A stretch of DNA of 64,000 nt from Phycisphaerales bacterium (GCA_022360095.1 JAKSDK010000138.1:1-64000), one strand, 5' to 3'; counted from the stretch's first letter, positions 28,029 to 36,472 are shown. The notes: generated by a model from the letters alone, not told the origin. A program made the numbers and translations.

Positions 28029-28480
28029 CTAATTCCACAAATATTTCTCGTCATACTCAATGTCATGAGAATCGAGCAACTCCAAGAACTCTTGCTGAAA
28101 AGTGCGTCGTCGGTGATGACGAGCTTGGTCCGCGACGTACGCTTTGACGACCTCACACCTGGATTGGCTGACTGAAACGCTCCGTAGCCTTCCTGCCAAG
28201 CAAAATCAGGCATCAGAGGAAATTCCTGCTTCACCCATTTCGTGGAATGGCTTTTCACGTTTCGCAAGAGTACGGCCACCGACTCATCCGTCCGCCAACG
28301 TAACAGCATGTGAACATGATCCGTAATGCCCCCAATCGCATAGAGAACACCGTGCTCTCCGCGGACAAATCCTCCGATGTAATCATAAAGTCGAGGCTGA
28401 AGGTCAGGCTTGATCAGATTCGCACGATGTTTTGTACTGAATACGACGTAGAGAAGAATCCTGGAATAAGTTCCCGGCAT
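28029..28480 (-). pseudogene. IS200-like Y1 (RAYT) transposase, frameshifted
   Basis: From the ATG at 28480 the frame encodes the HUH motif (DHVHMLLRW, near residue 55) and WQEGYGAF, which normally precedes the catalytic Tyr helix. After GAF the reading frame is lost at 28174-28178. Shifting by one base restores a proper family ending: SQSRCEVVKAYVADQARHH, then RRRTFQQEFLELLDSH and YDEKYLWN, with a stop at 28029-28031. One T missing from a TTTT run explains it, so the catalytic Tyr is in the shifted part. The product is about 150 residues if intact. The open frame continuing to 27923 is out of register and spurious. A sequencing error in the homopolymer is an alternative. Confidence 0.85.
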
Positions 28481-28497
28481 CTGTGCATCCTACCTAG

Positions 28498-28589
28498 GCC
28501 CCTTCGGGGCTAATTCTGAAGGCCTCCATAAGTCCACGGGTTTCGCTGCGCTTTACCCGTGGCTAAAGCCCATCACCCCTTCGGGGTGA
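28498..28589. repeat. right hairpin triplet of RAYT unit
   Basis: GCCCCTTCGGGGC (28498-28510), a 29-base hairpin with arms CCACGGGT/ACCCGTGG (28534-28562), and TCACCCCTTCGGGGTGA (28573-28589). Order and sequence mirror the left triplet. Confidence 0.85.
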
Positions 28590-28708
28590 GATTCCACAGC
28601 GTTGGATTGAACTCTTCACGTCGAAGTGAAATCTAAGTTACCGTCGCTTCAAAGCCTCTCATCTATTCATCCCAGCTATTTCTGATCCAACCGCACTTCA
28701 ATCTCGTG

Positions 28709-30214
28709 TCACCTTACCGCCTCCGCATTTGCGACGTCGGCGGATTCCATGACATCGGAGTCAAGTCGCTCGACAGGGATACCACCCGGCCTCGGCTCAT
28801 CTTTGAAGAGCTTGATCTTTCGCCAAGCACCGCGGCGGAAACGCCACCAAAGCGCCCAACCGTAGAGGATAATGTACAAGGTGCACATCATCCAGGGGCC
28901 GTGGATACCCCAGTCGGGGATTAACCGCGAAACCAGATAGCCTCCGCCAATGAAGACGACCCAGCAGTCCAGGACGACGAAGACCACCGGCCAGCGCGTG
29001 TCCCCGGCGCCGCGCAGTGCGTTCATGTAAGTGATCGACGCCGCGTCGGAAACCTGAAACACGGCTGCCCAAATCAGCATGCCGACGCCGAGCCGCACCA
29101 CTTCCGGATCGCTTGCCATGGAATGCGGATCGACAGACATCAGGTTCATCAGAGGATATCGCGCCAACAGGAAGATCAAGCCGACCAGCCCCATATACGT
29201 GCCGCTGACGATCATGCAGACGCGGGTCCGAAGGATCGCGAGCGTCGGCCTGCCTTCGCCGATCGCGTGGCCGACCAGTGAATTCAGAGCGATTCCTATG
29301 CCGACGGCAGGCATGAAGGAAAGGTGCATATACTGGAGCGCGATGTTCGCGGCCGCCATGGCGGCCGTGCCGAACTCCTTCATCAGCAACGAGAGAAAGA
29401 CGAACCACGAGCCGATGTCGAAGACCCACTGGATAGCAGTCGGACCTCCGACGTAAAAGATGCCCTTCAGTTTCTCGAAGCTGAACGGCCAGGCGACATT
29501 CGTTGCATAGGTCTTCCTGAATTCACCGGACAGGAAGACGGAAAAGAGCAGCATCGCCCGTATGCCCCAGGCAATGACGGTGGCGTAGGCCGCACCCTGG
29601 ATGCCCATGGCCGGGAAGCCGAACTTCCCGAAAATCAGGACATAATTGGCCCCGGCGTTGAACACCAGTGCCACCAGCGTCGCGACGAGGGAGACCGACG
29701 GTTTCTGAATCCCGTTGAAAAAGCCCTCAAGTCCGAACGTGAGAACGGAAAACCCCATACACCAAAAGGCGATCCTGCAATAAGCCACCTGCAGCGCCTG
29801 AACCTGTGGCGGCGCACCGATAAGAACCCAAAGGGGCTCGGCCAGCTGAGTCAGCGGGTAGCTCAACAAGGTGAACCCGGCCGCCATATAGAGCGATTGC
29901 CAGGCATAGGCAGCGGCGGCCTGAGGCTCACGACGTCCCAGAGCTTGGGCAGCATAGGTCTGGATGCTGGTCGCCGGCCCCATTCCGAGACACATCACCG
30001 TAAAAACCAGAATGGTGGCGGGGCTGATCGCCGCGACGGCCTCAGTGCCGAGGCGCGAGACCATGACAAAATCGATGAAGCCCATGGCCATACGGGAAAC
30101 CATGGCGGCAATGATCGGCGCTGCGAGAAGGAGCAGGCGGCGAACCTCCTCACGAAGTGTCGGAGCCGACATGGATTCCGGTGAAGACGAAAGCGGATGT
30201 AGGGAGTGTGACAT
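28709..30214 (-). CDS. MATE family multidrug/Na+ antiporter
   Basis: About 501 residues from the ATG at 30214 (a TTG at 30235 adds seven residues). About 12 membrane helices in two related halves, beginning LLLLAAPIIAAMVSRMAMGFIDFVMVSRLG, with the MATE-typical SPATILVF helix and a second half start GIFYVGGPTAIQWVFDIGSW. Such proteins export cationic drugs or metabolites using Na+ or H+ gradients. The gene appears monocistronic; an upstream minus-strand terminator (30234-30267) isolates it from transcription coming from 30.3-31 kb, leaving little room for a promoter (20 bases to the ATG), so the promoter may overlap the hairpin. Confidence 0.9.
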   Translation of the reverse strand: MSHSLHPLSSSPESMSAPTLREEVRRLLLLAAPIIAAMVSRMAMGFIDFVMVSRLGTEAVAAISPATILVFTVMCLGMGPATSIQTYAAQALGRREPQAAAAYAWQSLYMAAGFTLLSYPLTQLAEPLWVLIGAPPQVQALQVAYCRIAFWCMGFSVLTFGLEGFFNGIQKPSVSLVATLVALVFNAGANYVLIFGKFGFPAMGIQGAAYATVIAWGIRAMLLFSVFLSGEFRKTYATNVAWPFSFEKLKGIFYVGGPTAIQWVFDIGSWFVFLSLLMKEFGTAAMAAANIALQYMHLSFMPAVGIGIALNSLVGHAIGEGRPTLAILRTRVCMIVSGTYMGLVGLIFLLARYPLMNLMSVDPHSMASDPEVVRLGVGMLIWAAVFQVSDAASITYMNALRGAGDTRWPVVFVVLDCWVVFIGGGYLVSRLIPDWGIHGPWMMCTLYIILYGWALWWRFRRGAWRKIKLFKDEPRPGGIPVERLDSDVMESADVANAEAVR

Positions 30215-30233
30215 TTGATGATCTTTATTTATC

Positions 30234-30267
30234 AAAAAAGCCCTGGAAACTCGGGGTTTCCAGGGCT
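30234..30267 (-). terminator. strong rho-independent terminator
   Basis: A perfect 12-base stem (AGCCCTGGAAAC with GTTTCCAGGGCT, 5-base loop) is followed on the minus strand by six U residues. It ends a minus-strand transcript from the 30.3-31 kb region just before the MATE gene. Confidence 0.88.
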
Positions 30268-30295
30268 CTATCGTGTTTGGATTGGACAGTCCAGT

Positions 30296-30391
30296 TTAAG
30301 CCATGGAAGCCTCTACAGGCGTAATCGGGCCGGCGCACAAATCGCTCTTTCGCGACAGCACGGGCCTTTTTGTCACTCTCGGCTTGAACAT
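30296..30391 (-). CDS. possible 31-residue basic peptide before terminator
   Basis: From ATG 30391 the frame reads MFKPRVTKRPVLSRKSDLC and ends 28 bases before the strong terminator at 30234. AGGAG occurs 11-12 bases upstream, which is long spacing. Against it, the frame runs divergently from another small ORF only 33 bases away (30425), so at most one of the two is likely to have its own promoter there. No family recognised. Confidence 0.3.
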   Translation of the reverse strand: MFKPRVTKRPVLSRKSDLCAGPITPVEASMA

Positions 30392-30424
30392 GGCGTCGAA
30401 AACTCCTAATCGAGGTGAGATTCT

Positions 30425-30598
30425 ATGAGCAGTCAATCCGTCTGTCAAGACCGGCCCCCTGATGCCGACGTGGACGGCCCGAACCCACGTCGCCAGCGAC
30501 AATGGCTGCAAGAGGCTGAAAACGAACGGGCATCGTCTGGTATTACGGTGGATGGAGACTTGGCGAGTGTCATCGATGACCGATGGACCGGGAATTGA
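30425..30598 (+). CDS. small hypothetical protein, 57 residues
   Basis: ATG at 30425 preceded by GAGGTGA about 7 bases upstream. The product is hydrophilic with a basic middle (NPRRQRQWLQEAENERAS) and acidic end (DGDLASVIDDRW), no signal or membrane segment. No family recognised. Support comes only from the ribosome binding site and a reasonable amino-acid composition. It converges on 30619-30828. Confidence 0.4.
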   Translation: MSSQSVCQDRPPDADVDGPNPRRQRQWLQEAENERASSGITVDGDLASVIDDRWTGN

Positions 30599-30618
30599 TT
30601 CGGCCGACGGACGGCAGA

Positions 30619-30828
30619 TCAGTTACTCTCGATGGTTTTTCCCTCACCGAGTTGGATCAAGAGCAACGTGATCGCAGTCGCCAGATAAACTTGGAAATCC
30701 AAGAAGTCTTGCCGCACCGGGCCCCTTCTTTCCAGTCGCTCGGCCAGGCTCTCGAAGCCGTGACGATGTTCCTTGGCCATGCCGACCAAGCACTCCAAAG
30801 CGTCTATTTCAAGTTCATTCGCGCTCAA
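30619..30828 (-). CDS. small hypothetical protein with TTG start, 69 residues
   Basis: TTG at 30828 is preceded by GGAGG with 7-base spacing, a strong site that decides the start. The N-terminal half is helical and amphipathic (LEIDALECLVGMAKEHRHGF), the C-terminal half contains a hydrophobic stretch (VYLATAITLLLIQLG) that might be a membrane helix. No family recognised. Downstream minus-strand transcription would reach the terminator at 30234. It may be a small membrane-associated protein. Confidence 0.5.
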   Translation of the reverse strand: MSANELEIDALECLVGMAKEHRHGFESLAERLERRGPVRQDFLDFQVYLATAITLLLIQLGEGKTIESN

Positions 30829-30934
30829 ATGCGGTCCTCCAATATAGTTCTGGGAACGAAATGCCGTTCCACACGGAAGTATTCCGCATCAACCTACCGG
30901 CTCGTACGTGTCCGATTAATGCATCCAGAAAGTT

Positions 30935-31054
30935 TCATGGGTGAATGATTCCGACAATGCAATATTGAATCAGCCCTGACAGCACGCACATCACTGCCAT
31001 GACCGCGAGGAGACCAGTCCCGACCAGAGTTCCTTGACGCGGGCCCGGTTTCAC
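30935..31054 (-). CDS. possible single-helix membrane microprotein
   Basis: From GTG 31054 (alternative TTG 31069) the frame gives about 39 residues: a basic start (KPGPRQGT) then a hydrophobic helix (LLAVMAVMCVLSGLIQYCIV) and a stop. The layout, basic N-terminus then one helix, is typical of membrane microproteins. The ribosome binding site is weak and the start is unclear. It lies upstream, on the same strand, of 30619-30828. Confidence 0.3.
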   Translation of the reverse strand: MKPGPRQGTLVGTGLLAVMAVMCVLSGLIQYCIVGIIHP

Positions 31055-31301
31055 CAGACTCGGACCCAACCGCGTTCTTCTGTTTAATTAACAAGATTGG
31101 GACGGAAAAAAGACGGCTTGCGCTCATCGCGATTTGTAAACATCGATGCCGAATTCTGACGCGGCCGACCGCAATACATGAACATAACCCCCTTACGGCA
31201 AATAAATTTAGCTTTTTTAGGACGGCACGAATATAGGATTCCGGTGGGCCGCAAAAAATAGTAGAATACTTCCTAGCAGCCGTTCGTGTGCTGGTAGCCC
31301 G

Positions 31302-31895
31302 ATGAATGACGAACAGTTTCAAAGAGACCTAAGACACCAATCCGGTTTCCTGCTTGAGCACATCGCTCGAAAAATACCGGATATCCTTAAGCGCATTCTC
31401 GCGCCGGAGGATGTGCTGCAACAAGTCTGGGTCAACGCCTGCCGTCACTACTCCACCTTCCGAAACAACGAGGACCGCTCGCTCAAAAAGTGGCTGATCA
31501 CCATCGCTGATCGCATCATCATCGATGAATTCAGAAAGCACACCTGCCCAAAACGAGGCGGGCACAACGGTCCGATGGAGAAGAAAAACGATCTGGCCAC
31601 GTCGCTATTCAATCTCTTCGTCGATGTCATGGAGCCGTGCCGATCGCCGGGAAGCGAGCTGGTCGCTCAGGAAATCGCCAAGGAAGTGCAGATCGCCTTG
31701 GATCAGATTTCGGAGGAGCGGAGGAAAGTACTCATCATGCGGTATGTCGATGACCTCCCCCAAGAGGAAATTGCGCACCGCATGGAAAAAACGATCGCCG
31801 CAGTCAACAGCCTGCTCTATCACGGCAAATTACAACTCGCCAAAATCCTCAAAGACTCCGGCTCGCAGATCATCATCGAGTGGGGCCAATCATGA
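31302..31895 (+). CDS. ECF-type sigma factor
   Basis: Encodes 197 residues. Region 2 contains ILAPEDVLQQVWVNACRHY and SLKKWLITIADRIIIDEFRKH; region 4 contains RRKVLIMRYVDDLPQEEIA with an HTH ending in NSLLYHGKLQLAKIL. It is a different ECF subgroup from the factor at 8619-9191. The stop overlaps the following kinase ATG as ATGA, so expression is coupled. It should direct transcription of a set of genes, probably including the secreted-protein gene downstream, but no target promoter is defined here. Confidence 0.9.
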   Translation: MNDEQFQRDLRHQSGFLLEHIARKIPDILKRILAPEDVLQQVWVNACRHYSTFRNNEDRSLKKWLITIADRIIIDEFRKHTCPKRGGHNGPMEKKNDLATSLFNLFVDVMEPCRSPGSELVAQEIAKEVQIALDQISEERRKVLIMRYVDDLPQEEIAHRMEKTIAAVNSLLYHGKLQLAKILKDSGSQIIIEWGQS

Positions 31896-34057
31896 AAAAG
31901 CCCGGTCTGCCCGAATCCATCGACATTGACGATGTGGTCGATCGGCTCCTTAAACTCGAACCTGAAGAAAACCACTCCGAACGCTGGCTCAATGATCATT
32001 ACCCCGAGTTGATGCCGGAATTGAAAAAGCAGCTTGATCTTGCACGAAAGATCAGGGCGGCTGCGGAACAGGCGAAACAATCGCCCTCATCAAAAGCTGA
32101 AACCACCCCTCTGGAAGAGGAGATCGATTTCCTCAACACGGAAATCGACGGATACGATATCATCGAACCGTTGGGCCAGGGTGGTCAGGCCGCCGTGTTC
32201 AAGGCGATCCAGCGATCGACCAAACGGACCGTCGCGATCAAGGTCATCCTGCAGGGTCCACTCGCATCGCCCCATCATCAGCGACGGTTCCTCAAGGAAA
32301 TCCAGCTCATTTCCCGAGTTCAACATCCCAACATCGTCTCGATCTTCGAAAGCGGCGTGGTCAAGGGCCAGTATTGGTATGCGATGGAATACATCGACGG
32401 CATGTCCCTCGACGAATACGCCGTCCTTCGGCACCCGATCTCCGAAATCGTCGGCTTGTTCGAGACGATCGTCAGGGCCTTCGGCGCAGCCCACCAACAC
32501 GGAATTATCCACCGGGACGTGAAGCCCGGGAACATCGTGGTCGATGGCGACGGCGTTCCCCACATCGTGGATTTCGGCCTGGCCAAGGACATGCGGCTCT
32601 CATCGACCGAAAAACCCCTCTCAATGGACGGACAGGTCCTGGGGACGGTGCCCTACCTCAGCCCGGAGCAGGTCCGTGAGGGCGACCGTGGAGCGACGGT
32701 CAAATCGGATGTCTACAGTCTCGGCGTGGTGCTGTATCAGCTTCTGACCGGCGTCTATCCGTATCCGATGTCGGACAGTTTCGACACCAATCGGCAAAGC
32801 ATTCTTCACCTCGATCCGGTTCACCCGAGAAAGGCGCGATTGGCCAACCCGAACTTCGCCTGGCTCCCTCCCGGAGTCATCAGCGACGACCTGGCCCAGA
32901 TCATTCTCAAGGCGTTGCAGAAGGATGAGGAAAGGCGTTACCAAACGGCCTTCGCCCTGGCCGACGATCTCAGTCGGTATCTCAAAGGCGAGGCGGTCGA
33001 GGCCAAGGCCGATGACGCGTACTACGTCTTCAAAAAGACGTTGCGCCGATACAAAATGCAGGTCACCGTCGTCAGCGCGTTTTTTGTGCTCCTCCTCGGC
33101 TCACTCGCAGGCGTAATCTATCTCTGGCAAGGCCAGAAGGAAATCTCGCACAAGGCACAATTGGGGCTGGACGCAGGTTCGTATGTCAAGCACGGTAGCG
33201 TTCTTCGCGATGAGGGCCGCAAGAGTCAGGCCATCGCAATGTATAAAATGGCGCTTGAAATCAGCCAGCTTACCGGCGTTCGCGATCCTATCGTACTCAA
33301 GAATCGATTTGACGCCTGCTACTTGTTAGCCAGGCTCTACTATTCGGACGGCCACTTCGAAGACGCCGATTTCCTGAGCAGGATCGCCTCTGAATTGGCC
33401 GAAGAGATGCATCGACAGCAACCCGATGACGGCGAGTGGCATAAAAGGCTTGCCCTATCTTATGCCCTACGGGCTCATGGAGCTTACAAAGCAGAGCGAT
33501 GGCATGACGTGATTGTCTGGTCTGAGAAAGCAACTCCTATTATCAAGGATTTCTTGTCGCGGGAGCCGCACAATCTTTCCATGAAACTTTACTTGGCCAA
33601 CACCTGTCGTAGACAGGGACGATGCCACCTTGTACGTAACGAATACTCTGCGGCTCTGGCCCAACTTCTCAATTCGTATCGACTGGCGACAGAGCTTTAT
33701 GAAGCCGAACCAGAGGCCGCAGAGTACACTCTCAACCTAGTGCGTTCCGAGCGTGATTTCACTCGATATCATCTCAAACAGGAAAACCTCTTCGATAGTC
33801 TTATGTCTGTGCTCTCGTTCATGAAAGCCTCAGAAAGAATTCGTCAACTGGGTCAAGCTGAAGACATCGACGGTCTCAAAGCCGAATACGAAATCTTACG
33901 CAATGATATGTCGGCTTATCCTTTTTACATCGTCAAGCAGCTGAAACAGAATATCATTGATCTCTACGAGGGATCAGGCGGAGGATCATCATCGGTATCG
34001 GTGGGCAAATCATCGCCTTCCTCGTCCGGGTTAGGTTCGCCGTCTCTGATAAAGTAA
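31892..34057 (+). CDS. membrane Ser/Thr protein kinase coupled to ECF sigma
   Basis: 721 residues from ATG 31892, four bases inside the sigma gene. Acidic N-terminus (about 1-85), kinase domain about 87-360 with LGQGGQAAVF, VAIKVIL lysine, HRDVKPGNI, DFGLA and LSPEQ, one membrane helix near 390-412 (VVSAFFVLLLGSLAGVIYLW), then a helical, TPR-like extracytoplasmic region. The two last helices include LNLVRSERDFTRYH. The C-terminal about 28 residues are a Gly/Ser run (EGSGGGSSSVSVG) that is antisense to the coding end of the convergent gene at 33964, a 94-base overlap. It may have lost its original stop. Confidence 0.92.
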   Translation: MKKPGLPESIDIDDVVDRLLKLEPEENHSERWLNDHYPELMPELKKQLDLARKIRAAAEQAKQSPSSKAETTPLEEEIDFLNTEIDGYDIIEPLGQGGQAAVFKAIQRSTKRTVAIKVILQGPLASPHHQRRFLKEIQLISRVQHPNIVSIFESGVVKGQYWYAMEYIDGMSLDEYAVLRHPISEIVGLFETIVRAFGAAHQHGIIHRDVKPGNIVVDGDGVPHIVDFGLAKDMRLSSTEKPLSMDGQVLGTVPYLSPEQVREGDRGATVKSDVYSLGVVLYQLLTGVYPYPMSDSFDTNRQSILHLDPVHPRKARLANPNFAWLPPGVISDDLAQIILKALQKDEERRYQTAFALADDLSRYLKGEAVEAKADDAYYVFKKTLRRYKMQVTVVSAFFVLLLGSLAGVIYLWQGQKEISHKAQLGLDAGSYVKHGSVLRDEGRKSQAIAMYKMALEISQLTGVRDPIVLKNRFDACYLLARLYYSDGHFEDADFLSRIASELAEEMHRQQPDDGEWHKRLALSYALRAHGAYKAERWHDVIVWSEKATPIIKDFLSREPHNLSMKLYLANTCRRQGRCHLVRNEYSAALAQLLNSYRLATELYEAEPEAAEYTLNLVRSERDFTRYHLKQENLFDSLMSVLSFMKASERIRQLGQAEDIDGLKAEYEILRNDMSAYPFYIVKQLKQNIIDLYEGSGGGSSSVSVGKSSPSSSGLGSPSLIK

Positions 34058-34524
34058 TACGTGAGGTAACTCGTTGCAGTATAAGGACCTGTCGCCGGAG
34101 TATGCTTGATGCCCTCCACGTCATAATGCAGGTCCTTCTCGCCCTGCACATCCGGTGCGGCCGTGCCATCGATCAATTCCGGAACGGTGAACTCGGACAA
34201 CTGGGGATTCTGAAGGTCGGCATGCTTGACCCACCAGTTTCCGTCGGACGAATCGACCGCAGGACTGGTCTCGGTCCAGGTAATGTCCCCGTTCGAGTCT
34301 TTCTTCGTGATACGGATTTCCAGGACTTCCCACGCGATCGCCTCCGGATCCGAGTCCACGTCGGTCAAGTCCACCTCGACATGGTAGATCACCGTGCTTT
34401 GCGGATCCTGCGGGTCTTCGTGAATGGTATATCGAATCGTCTTGTTCATGGCCAAGGCACTTGCATCGGACACTGTGCCTAAAACACACACACTTGCCAA
34501 GCCTAGGATGATGTAATCGCGCAT
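33964..34524 (-). CDS. secreted protein with acidic Asp/Pro tail, unknown function
   Basis: Encodes 186 residues with a clean signal peptide (YIILGLASVCVLGTVSDASA). The mature part reads as beta-rich (TIRYTIHEDPQDPQSTVIYHV, VLEIRITKKDSNGD), ending in an Asp/Pro-rich tail (TDTDDDPPPDPS). Upstream AAGG-like sequence fits a start at 34524. No family recognised. It is tail-to-tail with the kinase gene, overlapping it by 94 bases; the acidic tail of this protein is exactly the antisense of the kinase Gly/Ser tail. Confidence 0.75.
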   Translation of the reverse strand: MRDYIILGLASVCVLGTVSDASALAMNKTIRYTIHEDPQDPQSTVIYHVEVDLTDVDSDPEAIAWEVLEIRITKKDSNGDITWTETSPAVDSSDGNWWVKHADLQNPQLSEFTVPELIDGTAAPDVQGEKDLHYDVEGIKHTPATGPYTATSYLTYYFIRDGEPNPDEEGDDLPTDTDDDPPPDPS

Positions 34525-34716
34525 TTTTCAGCCTTTTCCTTGTCTGGGCCGGCCTGCCGCGCGGGCACACAGGGTCTCCCCGCTTCTTTGCAGAAGTTCT
34601 CGCGGAAACCAGCGCATCCGCGCTTACAGACCAGCGTGTTAATTTGAACCCCGATACAATGACGTGATCACGTCCGACTGAGTAATTAGACGAAAATCAA
34701 GAAAGGAGCGCTCATA

Positions 34717-35018
34717 ATGGCTTGGGAAAATAGGTAAAAAAAATGACGTGTGCCATCATAGTGACCCTCACGGAAACACTGACACAAAAAGAGGACCCTG
34801 AGGTGTTCCTAGGACGCCGGCGAATCGCGCTAGAGAAACGTGCGATCGAAATGAAAACGCACGGTCAAGATGTCGTCCGCCGACATGGGGCAGCGCTGCA
34901 TCGATCAGGACTCCAGCAAAAACAAGGACGACGGGACATCGGGTATGACGCCTCCTCCCAACACGCGGCCTTTTTTTATTCGGCGCGAATGTTAAGCTCC
35001 AATCGTTCGGAAACATGA
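34717..35018 (+). pseudogene. possible decayed MAWE(N)R-type small gene
   Basis: A good Shine-Dalgarno and the start MAWENR, then an immediate stop. The next frame (34743-35018) contains DVVRRHGAALHRSGLQQKQG, loosely resembling the ALLxAGFHQHK ending of planctomycete proteins that begin MAWE or MGWE. The resemblance is from memory and weak. It may equally be a six-codon leader ORF. Confidence 0.2.
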
Positions 35019-35177
35019 ACGACTTGAAAAACATCGAAAATTCAATAATTGGTCTGAGCGCAAAATGAAGAATTTGCGTCTTAGGTAATAAGGAGAAATT
35101 GGTTTTGACCTCCGGCGGCCTTATTTCCGAGGGAATAGGATAACCGTTCAGGCGGCTCTTATTCGATTTTCTGACTT

Positions 35178-35297
35178 GTACCGTACACCCCATAACGAAG
35201 GCGTAAGCCAGGGCCTGAGGCTGCATGAGCGCTGGGATTGGGCCGAATCTCTGCGCGCAAAGGGCAAATGGCGGCCTCGGCAAGGGGTGTACGGTAC
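35178..35297. repeat. 120-base MITE-like element with 14-base inverted ends
   Basis: GTACCGTACACCCC at 35178-35191 is perfectly inverted at 35284-35297. The interior, about 92 bases, is GC-rich and non-coding. It lies about 130 bases upstream of the HDOD gene. A small mobile element, a structured RNA, or a recombination/regulatory site are all possible. Confidence 0.6.
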
Positions 35298-35425
35298 GGA
35301 CTCTAAGTCCAGGCCCTATTTGTCGGGGCCGCCGCTTTTCCTAAGTTCTCCTGTCTGACAACCTAACCTAATAGGGAGAGCAGCTTGGTTCTCGTTGCCT
35401 GTACGAGCCGCCGTTAATCACTGTC

Positions 35426-36421
35426 ATGATTAAGACAACTTATGAAAGCCTGAAGTCGACGGACAATCTGCCGTCTCCCAAAGGGGTTGCCCTCGAAATC
35501 ATCCGACTCGCGAATTCCGAAGAGACAACACTTGATTCCATCGCTGCCGTCATCGAAACGGACCCGGCGATGGCCCAAAAAGTGCTCAAGCTGGTCAACT
35601 CACCCTTGGCCGGAATGCAAAGGACCATCGCCTCGGTTCGCCGGGCGGTCACCTTGTTGGGACTAAGGACCGTCAAATCGCTTGCCTTGGGTTTTTCGCT
35701 CGTCGCCGACCACAAGACCGGCCATTGCTCAGGCTTTGATTACGAGAGGTTCTGGAGCGAGTCGCTGGCCCGTGCCGCTGCGGCCAGACGGCTCACCGTG
35801 CACGTCAAAGACTTTTCTGCTGAAGAGGTCTTTGCTTGCGGTCTCGTGAGTCAGATCGGACGTCTGGCTCTGGCCACCGTCTACCCCCAGGCCTATGCCA
35901 CGGTGCTTGAGGACTTGGAGGACGATGACCCCGTTGCCCTGGCGGGGCAGGAGCGCGAGTCTCTCGGCATCGACCACAATGAGCTCGCCTCGAACATGAT
36001 GGCGGATTTTTTCATGCCCGAGCTGTTTCAAATCGCCGTCAGGGCTCAGGCAGCGCCGGATGAGGCCGATCTAAAACCCGGTTCACGTGTGCACAAGCTT
36101 GCTTGCATTCTGAATCTCTCGGGACAGGCTTCCCAGATCATCGTCAAGCAACTGGTCTATCGCGATCAGTTGTCGACCCTGACCAAGAGCTCATCAAAAC
36201 TCGGGATTTCGCCGGATACGTTCCAACTCATCTTCGATTCCATCAGCCAGGAATGGCGCGAACTCGGTACGATTTTCGAGATAAAGACAAGGCAGGTGCC
36301 GACGATCGGCGTCATCTACACGTTGGCCATGGATCGGCAAAAATCACTTGGGGATGAAGAGGCGGAGCATCAGGAAATGGCGGAAACGCATGCCCACCGA
36401 CCAGGTGAACGCAGACGTTGA
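35426..36421 (+). CDS. HDOD-domain signalling protein
   Basis: Encodes 331 residues. The HDOD domain fills about 10-240: LPSPKGVALEIIRL, TDPAMAQKVLKLVNSPLAG, the conserved SVRRAVTLLGLRTVKSLALG helix, a central acidic patch, then GLVSQIGRLALATVYP. HDOD proteins are relatives of HD phosphohydrolases that have mostly lost the HD metal site and act as scaffolds or regulators in signal pathways. It ends 52 bases from the convergent hybrid kinase at 36473, so the two may work together though on opposite strands. Confidence 0.88.
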   Translation: MIKTTYESLKSTDNLPSPKGVALEIIRLANSEETTLDSIAAVIETDPAMAQKVLKLVNSPLAGMQRTIASVRRAVTLLGLRTVKSLALGFSLVADHKTGHCSGFDYERFWSESLARAAAARRLTVHVKDFSAEEVFACGLVSQIGRLALATVYPQAYATVLEDLEDDDPVALAGQERESLGIDHNELASNMMADFFMPELFQIAVRAQAAPDEADLKPGSRVHKLACILNLSGQASQIIVKQLVYRDQLSTLTKSSSKLGISPDTFQLIFDSISQEWRELGTIFEIKTRQVPTIGVIYTLAMDRQKSLGDEEAEHQEMAETHAHRPGERRR

Positions 36422-36472
36422 ATCGTCTGACCAAGTCCCTAGAAACGCTATTCGTTCATGACAAAGACGTCG

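Larger units (their letters stand above)
27927..28589. mobile_element. REP/RAYT-type unit: transposase with mirrored hairpin arrays
   Basis: A Y1 transposase remnant (28029-28480) is framed by three hairpins on each side, arranged as mirror images. The middle hairpins, 27953-27981 and 28534-28562, are inverted copies with 27 of 29 positions identical. The outer and inner hairpins are GC-rich with CCCCTTCGGGG-type stems. The structure matches REP-associated tyrosine transposase (RAYT) units, in which the HUH enzyme recognises such hairpins. Confidence 0.8.
34525..35425. other. 900-base intergenic region, mostly non-coding
   Basis: No confident protein gene. It holds a possible degraded ORF start (34717-34737, ATG GCT TGG GAA AAT AGG TAA with AAGGAG 8 bases upstream) and a 120-base inverted-end element (35178-35297). 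The 91-codon plus frame at 34743 and the 171-codon minus frame at 34768 show no domain and look like chance or decay. Confidence 0.5.

Noticed and set aside
34768-35283. 171-codon minus frame in the intergenic region
   Set aside because: No family, no ribosome site, crosses the inverted-end element.
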